Part shown: one piece after another, positions 16,601-25,168 of the stretch
Numbering within the stretch: the stretch's first letter is position 1
Layout: every line of letters begins with the position of its first letter
DNA from: Roseivirga sp. UBA6052
GTDB lineage: Bacteria > Bacteroidota > Bacteroidia > Cytophagales > Cyclobacteriaceae
Direction of reading: 5' to 3'
DNA length: 64,000 nt
Assembly (NCBI GenBank): GCA_002427755.1
Contig: DIYO01000004.1
Span: 372,001-436,000, forward strand
Notes under the pieces: generated by a model
The model's input: only the letters and a program-made list of their open reading frames with translations
The model's database searches: none
Told to the model about the DNA's origin: nothing
Program-made: the position numbers and the translations under genes

Positions 16601-17917
16601 ACGGTTAAGTAATACAGGATGCCCTTTCAATACATTTTCTAAGATATCCCAAACCACAGGGTCTTTTCTATCTACAATTTTCTTAGCAGACTTCACAGTC
16701 TTCACAATACCTCTTTCAATCAGCTTTCTGATAATGAAAGGTTTGAAAAGCTCTGCAGCCATATTCTTAGGTAAACCACACTCGTGTAGTTGTAATTCAG
16801 GTCCTACTACAATCACTGAACGACCAGAGTAGTCAACCCTTTTACCTAGAAGGTTCTGACGGAAACGACCTTGCTTACCTTTAAGCATATCACTCAAAGA
16901 CTTAAGCGCTCTGTTACCGTCTGATCTTACTGCATTTACTTTTCTTGAGTTATCGAAAAGTGAGTCTACAGCTTCCTGAAGCATACGCTTCTCATTTCTA
17001 AGAATTACTTCAGGCGCTTTAATATCAATCAATCTCTTAAGACGGTTGTTTCTAATGATCACACGTCTGTAAAGATCATTCAAATCTGATGTTGCGAATC
17101 TACCACCATCTAGAGGCACCAATGGTCTCAATTCCGGTGGAATAACAGGCACCATACGTATGATCATCCACTCTGGTCTGTTTTCGATTCTAGTTCTTGC
17201 ATCTCTAAAAGCCTCTACAACTCTTAATCTCTTAAGTGCCTCAGCTTTTCTCTGTTGAGAAGTGTCAGTAGCTGCCTGGTGACGAAGTGCATAAGACATC
17301 TCATCAAGATTTAATCTTGACAATAGCATCTCAAGACCTTCAGCTCCCATCTTAGCGATGAATTTTTCAGGATCGTCATCGTCTAGCATTTGGTTCTCAC
17401 GAGGAAGTTTATCTAGGATATCTAGATACTCATCTTCGGTTAAGAAGTCCATGTAGCTAATACCTTCTTCTTCTTTAATACCTGCCTGGATTACCACATA
17501 TCTTTCGTAGTAAATAATCTGATCAAGCTTTTTAGTAGGAAGACCAAGAAGGTATCCGATTTTGTTTGGAAGAGATTTAAAGTACCAGATATGAGCAACA
17601 GGAACCACCAATTCGATGTGACCCATACGCTCTCTTCTAACCTTTTTCTCGGTTACTTCAACACCACATCTATCACAGATGATGCCTTTATATCTGATTC
17701 TCTTATACTTTCCACAATGACATTCCCAGTCCTTTACAGGTCCAAATATTCTTTCACAGAATAAACCACCCATTTCAGGCTTATAGGTTCTATAGTTAAT
17801 AGTCTCCGGCTGGGTAACCTCTCCATGAGATGACTCAAGGATTGATTCCGGAGAAGCCAAGCTAATAGTGACTTTGTTAAAGTCGTTGTTAAGTTTTCTA
17901 TTCTTTTTAAATGCCAT
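13601..17917 (-). CDS. rpoC: DNA-directed RNA polymerase subunit beta'
   Basis: Beta' carries the catalytic magnesium site of RNA polymerase. The 1438-residue protein has the N-terminal zinc-binding cysteines C66, C68, C81 and C84, the invariant NADFDGD motif near residues 470-476, the second cysteine cluster (CETKRGVCAKCYGRNL), and the trigger-loop region 'GEPGTQLTLRTFHVGGTAS'. Length fits Bacteroidota beta'. It follows rpoB with a 35-base gap and precedes the DUF3467 gene. No inteins or frameshifts are seen. Confidence 0.99.
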   Translation of the reverse strand: MAFKKNRKLNNDFNKVTISLASPESILESSHGEVTQPETINYRTYKPEMGGLFCERIFGPVKDWECHCGKYKRIRYKGIICDRCGVEVTEKKVRRERMGHIELVVPVAHIWYFKSLPNKIGYLLGLPTKKLDQIIYYERYVVIQAGIKEEEGISYMDFLTEDEYLDILDKLPRENQMLDDDDPEKFIAKMGAEGLEMLLSRLNLDEMSYALRHQAATDTSQQRKAEALKRLRVVEAFRDARTRIENRPEWMIIRMVPVIPPELRPLVPLDGGRFATSDLNDLYRRVIIRNNRLKRLIDIKAPEVILRNEKRMLQEAVDSLFDNSRKVNAVRSDGNRALKSLSDMLKGKQGRFRQNLLGKRVDYSGRSVIVVGPELQLHECGLPKNMAAELFKPFIIRKLIERGIVKTVKSAKKIVDRKDPVVWDILENVLKGHPVLLNRAPTLHRLGIQAFQPKLIEGKAIQLHPLACTAFNADFDGDQMAVHVPLGHDAVMEASMLMLSSHNILNPANGAPIAVPSQDMVLGLYYVTKGRRSTEDHKVPGEGMRFYSAEEVIIAMNEGAVSKHAYIHVKTKVREDEQLVEKMIETVAGRVLFNQNVPEEVGFVNELLTKKKLQKIISNVVSICGIAKSAKFLDDIKELGFQMAYKGGLSMGLNDIHIPEVKDGLVESAKEEVDGVWQNYLMGLITDNERYNQVIDIWTRVNTRLTNQLMTEMEEDRQGFNSIYMMMHSGARGSREQIRQLGGMRGLMAKPQKNLAGSVGAIIENPILSNFKEGLDVLEYFISTHGARKGLADTALKTADAGYLTRRLVDVAQDCVVNEEDCGTLRGLTVSALKDNEDVVEGLGERILGRVSVHDVYDPISEELIVESGGEITEKIADRIEETAIEEVEIRSVLTCETKRGVCAKCYGRNLSTNKMVQKGEAVGVIAAQSIGEPGTQLTLRTFHVGGTASNIAVDASVQAKFDGVIEFEEVRSLPTTDDEGNKIEIVMGRTGEIQIIDPKTDKVLISNHVPYGAILQVKEGDKVAKGDQLCKWDPYNAVILSEFDGTIEFESIEEGITYKEEYDEQTGHREKVITDTKDKTKNPAVVVAAKDNSKAYNIPVGAHLAVEVGDKVKTGQPLAKIPRTMGKSRDITGGLPRVTELFEARNPSNPAVVSEIDGVVTYGGIKRGNREIFIESKDGVKKKYMVPLSKHILVQDNDFVRAGYQLSDGATTPNDILNIQGPTAVQEYLVNEIQEVYRLQGVKINDKHIETIVKQMMQKVEIMDAGDTQFLPGQVVDKFLFREENDAILDMKVVVEAGESENLKPGQIVTPRELRDENSSLRRKDMKLVEVRDAQPAVSKPKLQGITQASLGTDSFISAASFQETTKVLSEASIRGKADTLNGLKENVIVGHLIPAGTGMRDYHDLIVGNQAEYDEMMAAKEAYSIESSEERDSVEL

Positions 17918-17952
17918 AGCTTTTTTAAATTCTTAAAAGTGGTCGATTGTAA

Positions 17953-20900
17953 TTAGTCTAAAGTGATTTCAAGTGCTAAACCTCTTAGCTCGTGAACCAA
18001 TACATTGAATGATTCAGGAATATTTGGTTTAGGGATTGAATCACCCTTCACAATAGCTTCATAAGCTTTTGCTCTACCAATCACATCATCTGATTTTACT
18101 GTCAGAATTTCTTGAAGAACGTGTGATGCACCGAATGCTTCAAGTGCCCATACTTCCATCTCTCCAAATCTCTGACCACCGAATTGCGCTTTACCACCAA
18201 GTGGCTGCTGAGTAATTAACGAGTAAGGCCCGATTGATCTAGCGTGCATCTTATCATCTACTAGGTGACCTAGTTTCAGCATGTATGCAATACCTACCGT
18301 TACCGGCTGATCGAAACGCTTACCAGTTAAACCATCATTTAAGTATTCACGACCTGCACTAGGAAGACCGGCAGCTTGTAGTTCAGCTTCAACTTCTTCC
18401 ATGCTTGCACCGTCAAAAATTGGAGTAGCATATTTCTTACCCAATTCAAGACCAGCCCAAGCTAGTACAGTTTCGTATATCTGTCCGATATTCATCCTTG
18501 ACGGTACACCTAGTGGATTCAATACAATATCCATTGGCGTACCATTATCTAAGAATGGCATATCTTCTTCTCTTACAATTTTAGCAACAACACCTTTGTT
18601 ACCGTGACGACCCGCCATCTTATCACCAACTTTAAGCTTACGCTTTTTAGCGATGTATACTTTAGCAAGCTGTACGATACCTGTTGGTAATTCGTCACCT
18701 ACTTCAATGGTGAAACGCTTACGCTTGAATTCACCAGTGATTTCGTTTCTCTTCAGGTTATAGTTTTTCACCATTCTCACGATAAGTGAGTTCACATGTG
18801 CATCAACTGTCCAACCTTCTAAGTTACAGTCAGAGATTAAGTTCACTTCCTCTTGAACTGAGTAGTTACTCTCATCTCTGTAGATATTCTTCTCAGGGAA
18901 TAAGTTCTCAGAAATATTATTCTTATTGAACTTCACACCTTTAGAAATAATCTCATCACCAAACTTGTGGAATACACCTTGACAAGTCTTACCATTCAAT
19001 AATTGGTAAAGCTTATCTACCATTTGGTTACGAACTACAGTAAGGTCTTTGCTGTATTGCGCTTTCAATACTTCAACTTCCTTCTTCGCTTTAGCTCTTA
19101 GATCTTTATCTTTCTTAGGTCTAGAGAATAATTTAGTGTCAATTACCACACCTCTTAAAGATGGAGAAGCTTTCAAAGAAGCATCTTTTACATCACCAGC
19201 CTTATCACCGAAGATCGCTCTCAATAGCTTCTCTTCAGGAGTTGGGTCTGTTTCACCTTTAGGGGTAATTTTACCAATAAGAATATCACCTTCTTTAATT
19301 TCAGCTCCAACTCTGATGATTCCATTCTCATCTAAGTTTTTAACTGCATCCTCACTTACGTTTGGAATCTCAGAAGTCAATTCTTCCTCTCCTCTTTTTG
19401 TATCTCTTACTTCAAGTTCATACTCATCGATGTGAATTGAAGTAAAGACATCGTCTCTTACAACTCTTTCAGAAATTACAATTGCATCCTCAAAGTTGTA
19501 ACCTTGCCATGGCATGTATGCCACTCTTAAGTTCTTACCAAGGGCTAACTCACCGTTCTGAGTAGAGTAACCTTCGCAAAGCACCTGACCTTTTTCCACT
19601 CTCTGACCTTTCAATACGATTGGCTTCAAGTTGATGGAAGTATCTTGGTTAGTTCTTTGGAACTTAATAAGGTTATACGTTTTGTATTCAGTATCAAAGT
19701 TGATCAACTCATCTTCATTAGTCTGATCGTATTTGATAACGATTTTAGTCGCATCTACATAATCAACAACTCCAGCCTCTTCAGCAATTACCAAAGATCT
19801 TGAGTCTCTTGCCGCTCTTGCCTCAAGACCAGTACCTACAATTGGTGCTTCTGGTCTTAATAAAGGAACAGCCTGACGCTGCATGTTTGATCCCATCAAA
19901 GCACGGTTTGCATCATCATGCTCCAAGAAAGGAATCAACGAAGCTGCTACCGATACAATCTGGTTAGGCGCAACATCCATGTAAGAAAGCTCTTTAGGCT
20001 CCACTACAGGAAAGTCGCCTTCAAATCTTGCTTTTACTCTTTCGTTTTCGAAGTTTCCTTCGTCACTTAAAGGAGCATTGGCCTGAGCAATGTTGTGTGT
20101 ATCTTCTTCTTCTGCAGTTAGATACATTACATTTTCAGACATATTCACTTTACCTTCTTCAACCTTTCTATAAGGTGTTTCGATAAAGCCCATGCTATTT
20201 ACTTTCGCATGCACACAAAGTGAAGAAATCAAACCAATGTTTGGACCTTCCGGTGTTTCAATGGTACAAAGTCTTCCGTAGTGCGTATAGTGAACGTCAC
20301 GAACCTCGAAACCAGCTCTTTCTCTTGAAAGACCACCTGGTCCTAAAGCAGACATTCTTCTTTTGTGCGTAATCTCAGCAAGTGGATTCGTTTGATCCAT
20401 GAACTGAGATAACTGGTTAGTTCCGAAGAATGAGTTGATTACTGATGACAATGTTCTCGCGTTGATCAAATCAACAGGCTTGAAGTCCTCATTATCACGA
20501 ACGTTCATTCTTTCTTTAATGGTTCTAGCCATACGAGCAAGACCTACACCAAACTGAGCATAAAGCTGCTCACCAACAGTTCTTACACGTCTGTTAGAAA
20601 GGTGATCGATATCATCCACAATTGCTTTTGAGTTGATCAATCCGATCAAGTATTTCACAATTGAAATGATGTCTTCTGTAGTAAGAACAAGTTTCTCAGA
20701 ATCGATCTCAAGATTTAATTTCTTGTTGATTCTGTATCGTCCTACCTCACCTAGGTTATATCTCTTATCTGAGAAGAATAATGACTGGATAATATCACGT
20801 GCAGTTTGCTCATCTGGCGCATCAGTATTTCTCAACTGACGGTAAATTTGCTCAACAGCCTCTTTCTCAGAGTTTGAATTATCTTTTTGTAGTGTATTGT

Positions 20901-21864
20901 AGATAATGGTGTAATCAGCAATGTTGATATCCTCTCTGTGAAGGATAATTGAATCAACATCAGCTTCTAGAATCAACTCAACATTTTCTTCAGTCAATTC
21001 TGAGTCACGCTCTAACAATACTTCGTTTCTGTGAATTGAAACTACTTCACCAGTATCTTCATCCACGAAATCTTCAACCCAAGTTCTAAGTACTCTAGCA
21101 GCAAGTTTTCTACCGATAGCTTTCTTCAACTGAGTTTTATTGGCTTTTACTTCTTCTGAAAGACCAAATAGATCTAGAATATCTTTATCAGTACCATAAC
21201 CGATAGATCTCAAAAGAGTAGTAACCGGGAATTTCTTTTTACGGTCGATGTAAGCGTACATTACACTGTTTACATCAGTTGCAAATTCAATCCAAGAACC
21301 TTTAAAAGGGATGATTCTTGCAGAATAAAGTGGAGTACCATTTGTGTGCTTACTTTGAGCAAAGAAAACACCTGGTGATCTGTGTAACTGAGAAACAATT
21401 ACTCTTTCTGCACCATTGATAACAAATGACCCTTTCTCGGTCATGTAAGGAATGTTACCTAAGAACACCTCTTGCTCAATAGTCTCAAAATCCTCATTAT
21501 CCTCGTCATTACAAGTCAAACGAAGTTTCGCTTTAAGTGGAACAGAATAAGTTAAGCCTCTGTCTACGCACTCTGTAACATCATATTTCGGAGGATCAAC
21601 TAAGTAATCCACGAATTCTAGTACAAAGTTTTCTCTAGAGTCAGAGATTGGAAAGTTCTCAGAAAAAACCTTAAACAGTCCGTCTTGTGTTCTCTTGTCA
21701 GCAGGTGTTTCTAATTGGAAGAAATCTTCAAACGATTTCACCTGAATGTCAAGAAAATCCGGATAGTCTAAAACCGATTTAATCGAGGAGAAATTTATTC
21801 TTTCAGATTGATTTGCTAGAATAGCCAAGATCGTATCTTTTTGTGTTAAAACTGTATTATTCAA
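17953..21864 (-). CDS. rpoB: DNA-directed RNA polymerase subunit beta (TTG start)
   Basis: Beta forms the second half of the RNA polymerase active-site cleft. The 1303-residue protein has 'YPDFLDIQVKSFEDFFQLET' at the N-terminus and an apparently wild-type rifampicin region around residues 480-525 (QLSQFMDQTNPLAEITHKRR followed by MSALGPGGLSRERAG). It ends with 'GGKAQFGGQRFGEMEVWALE' and a short C-terminus. The reading frame opens after hairpins with no ATG near the conserved start; the best start is TTG at 21864 (21862-21864 on the plus strand), giving (M)NNTVLTQKDTILAIL. That start lies directly after a GCGGC hairpin, which could limit its use. It is read with rpoC. Confidence 0.98.
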   Translation of the reverse strand: MNNTVLTQKDTILAILANQSERINFSSIKSVLDYPDFLDIQVKSFEDFFQLETPADKRTQDGLFKVFSENFPISDSRENFVLEFVDYLVDPPKYDVTECVDRGLTYSVPLKAKLRLTCNDEDNEDFETIEQEVFLGNIPYMTEKGSFVINGAERVIVSQLHRSPGVFFAQSKHTNGTPLYSARIIPFKGSWIEFATDVNSVMYAYIDRKKKFPVTTLLRSIGYGTDKDILDLFGLSEEVKANKTQLKKAIGRKLAARVLRTWVEDFVDEDTGEVVSIHRNEVLLERDSELTEENVELILEADVDSIILHREDINIADYTIIYNTLQKDNSNSEKEAVEQIYRQLRNTDAPDEQTARDIIQSLFFSDKRYNLGEVGRYRINKKLNLEIDSEKLVLTTEDIISIVKYLIGLINSKAIVDDIDHLSNRRVRTVGEQLYAQFGVGLARMARTIKERMNVRDNEDFKPVDLINARTLSSVINSFFGTNQLSQFMDQTNPLAEITHKRRMSALGPGGLSRERAGFEVRDVHYTHYGRLCTIETPEGPNIGLISSLCVHAKVNSMGFIETPYRKVEEGKVNMSENVMYLTAEEEDTHNIAQANAPLSDEGNFENERVKARFEGDFPVVEPKELSYMDVAPNQIVSVAASLIPFLEHDDANRALMGSNMQRQAVPLLRPEAPIVGTGLEARAARDSRSLVIAEEAGVVDYVDATKIVIKYDQTNEDELINFDTEYKTYNLIKFQRTNQDTSINLKPIVLKGQRVEKGQVLCEGYSTQNGELALGKNLRVAYMPWQGYNFEDAIVISERVVRDDVFTSIHIDEYELEVRDTKRGEEELTSEIPNVSEDAVKNLDENGIIRVGAEIKEGDILIGKITPKGETDPTPEEKLLRAIFGDKAGDVKDASLKASPSLRGVVIDTKLFSRPKKDKDLRAKAKKEVEVLKAQYSKDLTVVRNQMVDKLYQLLNGKTCQGVFHKFGDEIISKGVKFNKNNISENLFPEKNIYRDESNYSVQEEVNLISDCNLEGWTVDAHVNSLIVRMVKNYNLKRNEITGEFKRKRFTIEVGDELPTGIVQLAKVYIAKKRKLKVGDKMAGRHGNKGVVAKIVREEDMPFLDNGTPMDIVLNPLGVPSRMNIGQIYETVLAWAGLELGKKYATPIFDGASMEEVEAELQAAGLPSAGREYLNDGLTGKRFDQPVTVGIAYMLKLGHLVDDKMHARSIGPYSLITQQPLGGKAQFGGQRFGEMEVWALEAFGASHVLQEILTVKSDDVIGRAKAYEAIVKGDSIPKPNIPESFNVLVHELRGLALEITLD

Positions 21865-21866
21865 AA

Positions 21867-21979
21867 GCGGCAGTCTTAAGCCGCAAAAAGGGGCTTACCC
21901 CCAAAATATATTATAAACAGGAAAAGACCCGTGATCACTAGGGATCAGGGTCTGTTCCAAAAGCCATTTAATAATGGCT
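21867..21979 (-). promoter_or_regulatory. rplL-rpoB spacer with four hairpins (attenuator region)
   Basis: In transcription order the 121-base spacer can form four stems: AGCCATT/AATGGCT followed by U (21962-21979); AGACCC..GATC/GATC..GGGTCT followed by UUUU (21925-21953); GGGG-UAAG-CCCC followed by five U (21890-21901 plus U run at 21885-21889); and GCGGC/GCCGC (21867-21884) ending beside the TTG start of rpoB. Partial terminators between rplL and rpoB are known in other bacteria and lower rpoBC relative to ribosomal genes. Stems are seen; partial termination is inference. Confidence 0.7.
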
Positions 21980-21985
21980 CTGCAA

Positions 21986-22369
21986 TTACTTAAGCTCTAC
22001 TTCAGCTCCAACTTCTTCAAGCTGAGCTTTTAAAGCTTCTGCTTCGTCTTTTGCTACACCTTCTTTTACAGCTTTAGGCGCGCTATCTACGATTTCCTTA
22101 GCTTCTTTAAGTCCAAGACCAGTTAATTCTTTAACTAGTTTTACAACTTTTAATTTAGAAGCACCAGCAGCAGTTAATACTACGTCAAATTCTGATTTTT
22201 CTTCGGCACCGCCTTCGCCATCTGCACCACCAGCAGCTGGACCAGCTACTGCTACAGCTGCAGCTGCAGGCTCAATACCATACTCGTCTTTAAGGATGTC
22301 AGCAAGTTCGTTTACTTCTTTCACAGTTAAGTTAACCAACTGTTCTGCGAATTCTTTCAAGTCTGCCAT
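21986..22369 (-). CDS. rplL: 50S ribosomal protein L7/L12
   Basis: L7/L12 is the multi-copy stalk protein that recruits translation GTPases. The 127-residue product has the N-terminal dimerisation helices (FAEQLVNLTVKEVNELADIL), an Ala/Gly-rich hinge near residues 36-55, and the C-terminal domain 'GLGLKEAKEIVDSAPKAVKE'. It follows rplJ with a 41-base gap and precedes a hairpin-rich spacer before rpoB. Confidence 0.99.
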   Translation of the reverse strand: MADLKEFAEQLVNLTVKEVNELADILKDEYGIEPAAAAVAVAGPAAGGADGEGGAEEKSEFDVVLTAAGASKLKVVKLVKELTGLGLKEAKEIVDSAPKAVKEGVAKDEAEALKAQLEEVGAEVELK

Positions 22370-22410
22370 TTTGATTATTTGTTATAAATGTTTTTAAATC
22401 TTACTAATAA

Positions 22411-22944
22411 TTAATTTTCACGCTCAGACAACGTCTTGAGAATACCTGATAATTTGCTACCAGAACCTTGAAGGCCAGAGATAACATTCTTAGCAGGAGA
22501 TTGAAGTAACGTAATTACCTCACCGATAAGCTCAGCCTTAGACTTAAGCTTAGCAAGCATATTCAAATTCTCTTCTCCAATAAAAAGATCAGTATCGATG
22601 GAAGCACCTTTCAATACTGGAGAGTCGCCACCTGATTTTTTTCTGAATTCTTTGATTGTCTTCGCAGGTAGGTTAGCATTCTCACCAGAGAACATAACAC
22701 CTGAGAATCCTCTCAAAACGCTTTCATCAAAAGGAGCATAGTCAGTATCCATTCTTTCTAATGCTTTTTGAATCAACGTGTTTTTGAAAACTCTGTACTC
22801 GATTCCTTTCTCGAAGCACAGTCTTCTTAATGAATTGGTTTCAGCAACTGTCATTCCAGATGCGTCTGTAATATAGAAGTTGTCATTGCTTGAAAACTTC
22901 TCAACCAATTGATCAATTACAATTGCTTTTTCTTCTCTTGTCAT
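22411..22944 (-). CDS. rplJ: 50S ribosomal protein L10
   Basis: L10 anchors the L7/L12 dimers to 23S rRNA. The 177-residue protein has the N-terminal 'MTREEKAIVIDQLVEKFSSN', the conserved 'SGMTVAETNSLRRLCFEKGI' and 'YRVFKNTLIQKALE', and a C-terminal helix for L7/L12 binding. It lies 2 bases after rplA. In E. coli L10 with L12 represses its own translation; no separate leader exists here because rplA and rplJ are adjacent. Confidence 0.98.
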   Translation of the reverse strand: MTREEKAIVIDQLVEKFSSNDNFYITDASGMTVAETNSLRRLCFEKGIEYRVFKNTLIQKALERMDTDYAPFDESVLRGFSGVMFSGENANLPAKTIKEFRKKSGGDSPVLKGASIDTDLFIGEENLNMLAKLKSKAELIGEVITLLQSPAKNVISGLQGSGSKLSGILKTLSEREN

Positions 22945-22946
22945 GA

Positions 22947-23645
22947 TTACAGTCCAGAAATTGAGTTCTTATCCACTTTCACACCTGGGCTCTGCGTTGA
23001 AGAAATACCGATACTTTTAAAGTATGTTCCTTTTGCAGAAGCCGGCTTTAGTCTAGAAATAGTTTGAATCACCTCATTAGCATTGTCTGCAATTTTCTCA
23101 GGAGAGAAAGATGCTTTTCCAATACTTGTATGGATAATACCAAACTTGTCTACTTTAAAATCGATTTTACCACCCTTAACATCAGTAACTGCCTTAGCCA
23201 CATCTAGTGTAACAGTTCCCGCTTTTGGGTTAGGCATTAGACCTCGAGGACCTAATACTCTACCTAATCGACCAACCTTAGCCATAACTGTTGGCATAGT
23301 GATGATAACATCAATATCTGTCCAACCACCTTCAATTTTCTGAATGTAGTCGTCCAAGCCAACGTAGTCAGCACCAGCAGCTTTAGCCTCCTCTTCTTTA
23401 TCAGGAGTACAAAGCACTAGCACTTTCACCTCTTTACCAGTACCATGTGGAAGGGCAACAACACCTCTTACCATTTGGTCTGCTTTACGAGGATCCACAC
23501 CTAAACGCACATCAATGTCAACTGAAGCATCGAAATTCGCAGAATTAATATTCTTAACGATTTCAGCAGCTTCTGACAATGAATATTGCTTAGCTGGATC
23601 ATATTTGCTAAAAGCTTCTTTTTGCTTTTTTGTCAATTTTGCCAT
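22947..23645 (-). CDS. rplA: 50S ribosomal protein L1
   Basis: L1 forms the mobile stalk that moves deacylated tRNA out of the E site. The 232-residue protein contains 'FDASVDIDVRLGVDPRKADQ', 'VVALPHGTGKEVKVLVL' and 'VGRLGRVLGPRGLMPNPKAG', the core L1 signature, then 'IHTSIGKASFSPEKIADN'. It follows rplK by 12 bases. L1 is a translational repressor of rplK-rplA in other bacteria. Confidence 0.98.
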   Translation of the reverse strand: MAKLTKKQKEAFSKYDPAKQYSLSEAAEIVKNINSANFDASVDIDVRLGVDPRKADQMVRGVVALPHGTGKEVKVLVLCTPDKEEEAKAAGADYVGLDDYIQKIEGGWTDIDVIITMPTVMAKVGRLGRVLGPRGLMPNPKAGTVTLDVAKAVTDVKGGKIDFKVDKFGIIHTSIGKASFSPEKIADNANEVIQTISRLKPASAKGTYFKSIGISSTQSPGVKVDKNSISGL

Positions 23646-23657
23646 TTGTACAAATCT

Positions 23658-24101
23658 TTAGTTATTCCAGGGAGCTGTACCTGTAACCTTTAATCCCATG
23701 CTTCTTGCTGTACCAGCTACCATTTTCATGGCAGACTCAACAGTAAAAGCATTTAAATCCGGCATCTTCACCTCAGCGATCTCTTTTACCTGATCCCAAG
23801 TAACACTACCAACCTTTACACGGTTTGGCTCTGCAGAACCCTTCTTTTGTTTAGAAGCTTCTAACAGCATTACTGGTGCTGGAGGAGTCTTGATGACAAA
23901 GTCAAAAGACTTGTCAGAATAAATGGTAATTAATACAGGAAGAACCTGTCCCATTTTGTCCTGAGAACGTCCGTTGAATTGCTTACAAAACTCCATAATG
24001 TTAAGTCCTTTAGCACCAAGTGCCGGACCTACCGGTGGAGAAGGGTTGGCTTGGCCTCCCTTGACTTGCAACTTCAGATAACCAGTTATTTCCTTAGCCA
24101 T
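23658..24101 (-). CDS. rplK: 50S ribosomal protein L11
   Basis: L11 is part of the GTPase-associated centre. The 147-residue protein starts MAKEITGYLKLQVKGGQANP and contains 'PPVGPALGAKGLNIMEFCKQ' and the C-terminal 'VESAMKMVAGTARSMGLKVT', both diagnostic. It is 1 base downstream of the nusG stop and precedes rplA. Confidence 0.99.
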   Translation of the reverse strand: MAKEITGYLKLQVKGGQANPSPPVGPALGAKGLNIMEFCKQFNGRSQDKMGQVLPVLITIYSDKSFDFVIKTPPAPVMLLEASKQKKGSAEPNRVKVGSVTWDQVKEIAEVKMPDLNAFTVESAMKMVAGTARSMGLKVTGTAPWNN

Positions 24102-24102
24102 C

Positions 24103-24660
24103 TTAATCTTCTTTTTCTACTTGCATGTAACTTAATTCAACAGGAGTATTTCGACCGAAGATCTTAACCATAACATTAAGTTTTCTTCGCTCTTCAAATA
24201 CTTCTTCTATGGTACCCGAAAAACCACTGAAAGGACCATCCATTACTTTTATGGTCTCTCCAACTATAAATGGTGAACCTAGTTGCTCTTCATAGTCGTC
24301 TATCTCTTCAACCCTACCTAAAATACGGTCTACTTCTGATTGACGTAATGGCACTGGCGGAGTGGAAGCGTTGCCAGCTGTGTGACCTAAGAACCCTATA
24401 ATTCCCGGGATATTTTTAATCGTATGGACGACTTCACCGTTAGATAAATCGGCTTGAACCATTACATAACCAGGGAAAAGATTTTTATCACGAGAACGCT
24501 TTTTACCGTTTCTCATTTCATAAACCTTTTCTGAAGGAATTAAAACTTGAGGAATAGCTTCTTGAAAATTCTCTCTTTCGATCTCATTATCAAGATACTC
24601 CTTAGCTTTCCTTTCCTGGCCAGATACAGCCCTTACCATATACCATTTTAGTTCAGCCAT
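24103..24660 (-). CDS. nusG: Transcription termination/antitermination protein NusG
   Basis: NusG binds the RNA polymerase clamp and links it to Rho or to ribosomal protein S10. The 185-residue protein has the NGN domain 'KWYMVRAVSGQERKAKEYLD' and 'LFPGYVMVQADLSNGEVVHT', and a C-terminal KOW domain 'GETIKVMDGPFSGFSGTIEE'. It lies between secE (15 bases) and rplK (1 base), the conserved arrangement. Confidence 0.98.
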   Translation of the reverse strand: MAELKWYMVRAVSGQERKAKEYLDNEIERENFQEAIPQVLIPSEKVYEMRNGKKRSRDKNLFPGYVMVQADLSNGEVVHTIKNIPGIIGFLGHTAGNASTPPVPLRQSEVDRILGRVEEIDDYEEQLGSPFIVGETIKVMDGPFSGFSGTIEEVFEERRKLNVMVKIFGRNTPVELSYMQVEKED

Positions 24661-24675
24661 CTTCTGATCAAATTC

Positions 24676-24864
24676 TTATAATGTGTAAAACCAATCCATG
24701 ACCTTATCGAACCCTAAATCAATTAGTCCGATGATCAATGCAAAAATGAGTGAAGCGACCAGCACTAATACAGAACTACTCTGCAATTCAGAGAATTTTG
24801 GCCAGCTTACCTTATGCCTCATTTCGTCATAAGAAGCAGTAATAAAAGTTGAAATTTTACTCAT
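24676..24864 (-). CDS. secE: Protein translocase subunit SecE
   Basis: SecE is the small clamp subunit of the Sec translocase. I chose ATG at 24864, giving 62 residues starting MSKISTFITASYDEMRHKVS, because the longer in-frame start at 24912 would run through tRNA-Trp. The 'DEMRHKVSWPKFSELQSSS' amphipathic segment and a single C-terminal membrane helix (VLVLVASLIFALIIGLIDLG) fit the short single-span SecE of Bacteroidota. It lies between tRNA-Trp and nusG. Confidence 0.93.
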   Translation of the reverse strand: MSKISTFITASYDEMRHKVSWPKFSELQSSSVLVLVASLIFALIIGLIDLGFDKVMDWFYTL

Positions 24865-24887
24865 TGGTTTTACTTCTTTTTCTCTTG

Positions 24888-24960
24888 CACGGGTGGTAAG
24901 ATTCGAACTCACGACCTTTGGTTTTGGAGACCACTGCTCTACCAGCTGAGCTACACCCGT
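24888..24960 (-). tRNA. tRNA-Trp (CCA anticodon)
   Basis: The 73-base minus-strand sequence folds into a cloverleaf: acceptor ACGGGTG/CACCCGT, D-stem GCTC, anticodon loop CTCCAAA with anticodon CCA, and T-arm GTGAG-TTCGAAT-CTTAC. The 3' CCA is not encoded. It precedes secE by 23 bases and is the first gene of the secE-nusG-rpl-rpo transcript, a common arrangement in Bacteroidota. Confidence 0.95.
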
Positions 24961-25136
24961 GTATATTTTACAAATCGAACTCCCTTATTTACTTCAAAGC
25001 CCTTTTAGGCTTTTCATTCCTATTCCGACTAATAATTCAATTATCAATCCGTAAGTCTCTGAACATCAAATAGATAAATCTCTTCTAAATTTATCTTTAT
25101 AATTACAAATGCGCTTCGACCCAATCAAAAGGGCTG

Positions 25137-25168
25137 CAAATGTAGGGATTTCTTGATTATGAAACAAA
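25137..25168 (-). promoter_or_regulatory. Promoter of tRNA-Trp-secE-nusG-rplKAJL-rpoBC
   Basis: On the minus strand TTTG (25165-25168) and TACATTTG (25137-25144) are 20 bases apart, followed by GCAGCCC. This fits the Bacteroidota promoter pattern. The transcript would begin about 170 bases before tRNA-Trp. The -33 TTTG overlaps the 3' arm of the tuf terminator hairpin. Confidence 0.78.

Noticed and set aside
19049..19435. A 128-residue plus-strand frame inside rpoB
   Set aside because: It is Ser/Leu/Phe-rich antisense sequence typical of shadow frames in rpoB.
24865..24912. Longer N-terminus of secE
   Set aside because: The extra 16 codons overlap the T-arm and anticodon region of tRNA-Trp; ATG at 24864 gives a normal SecE.
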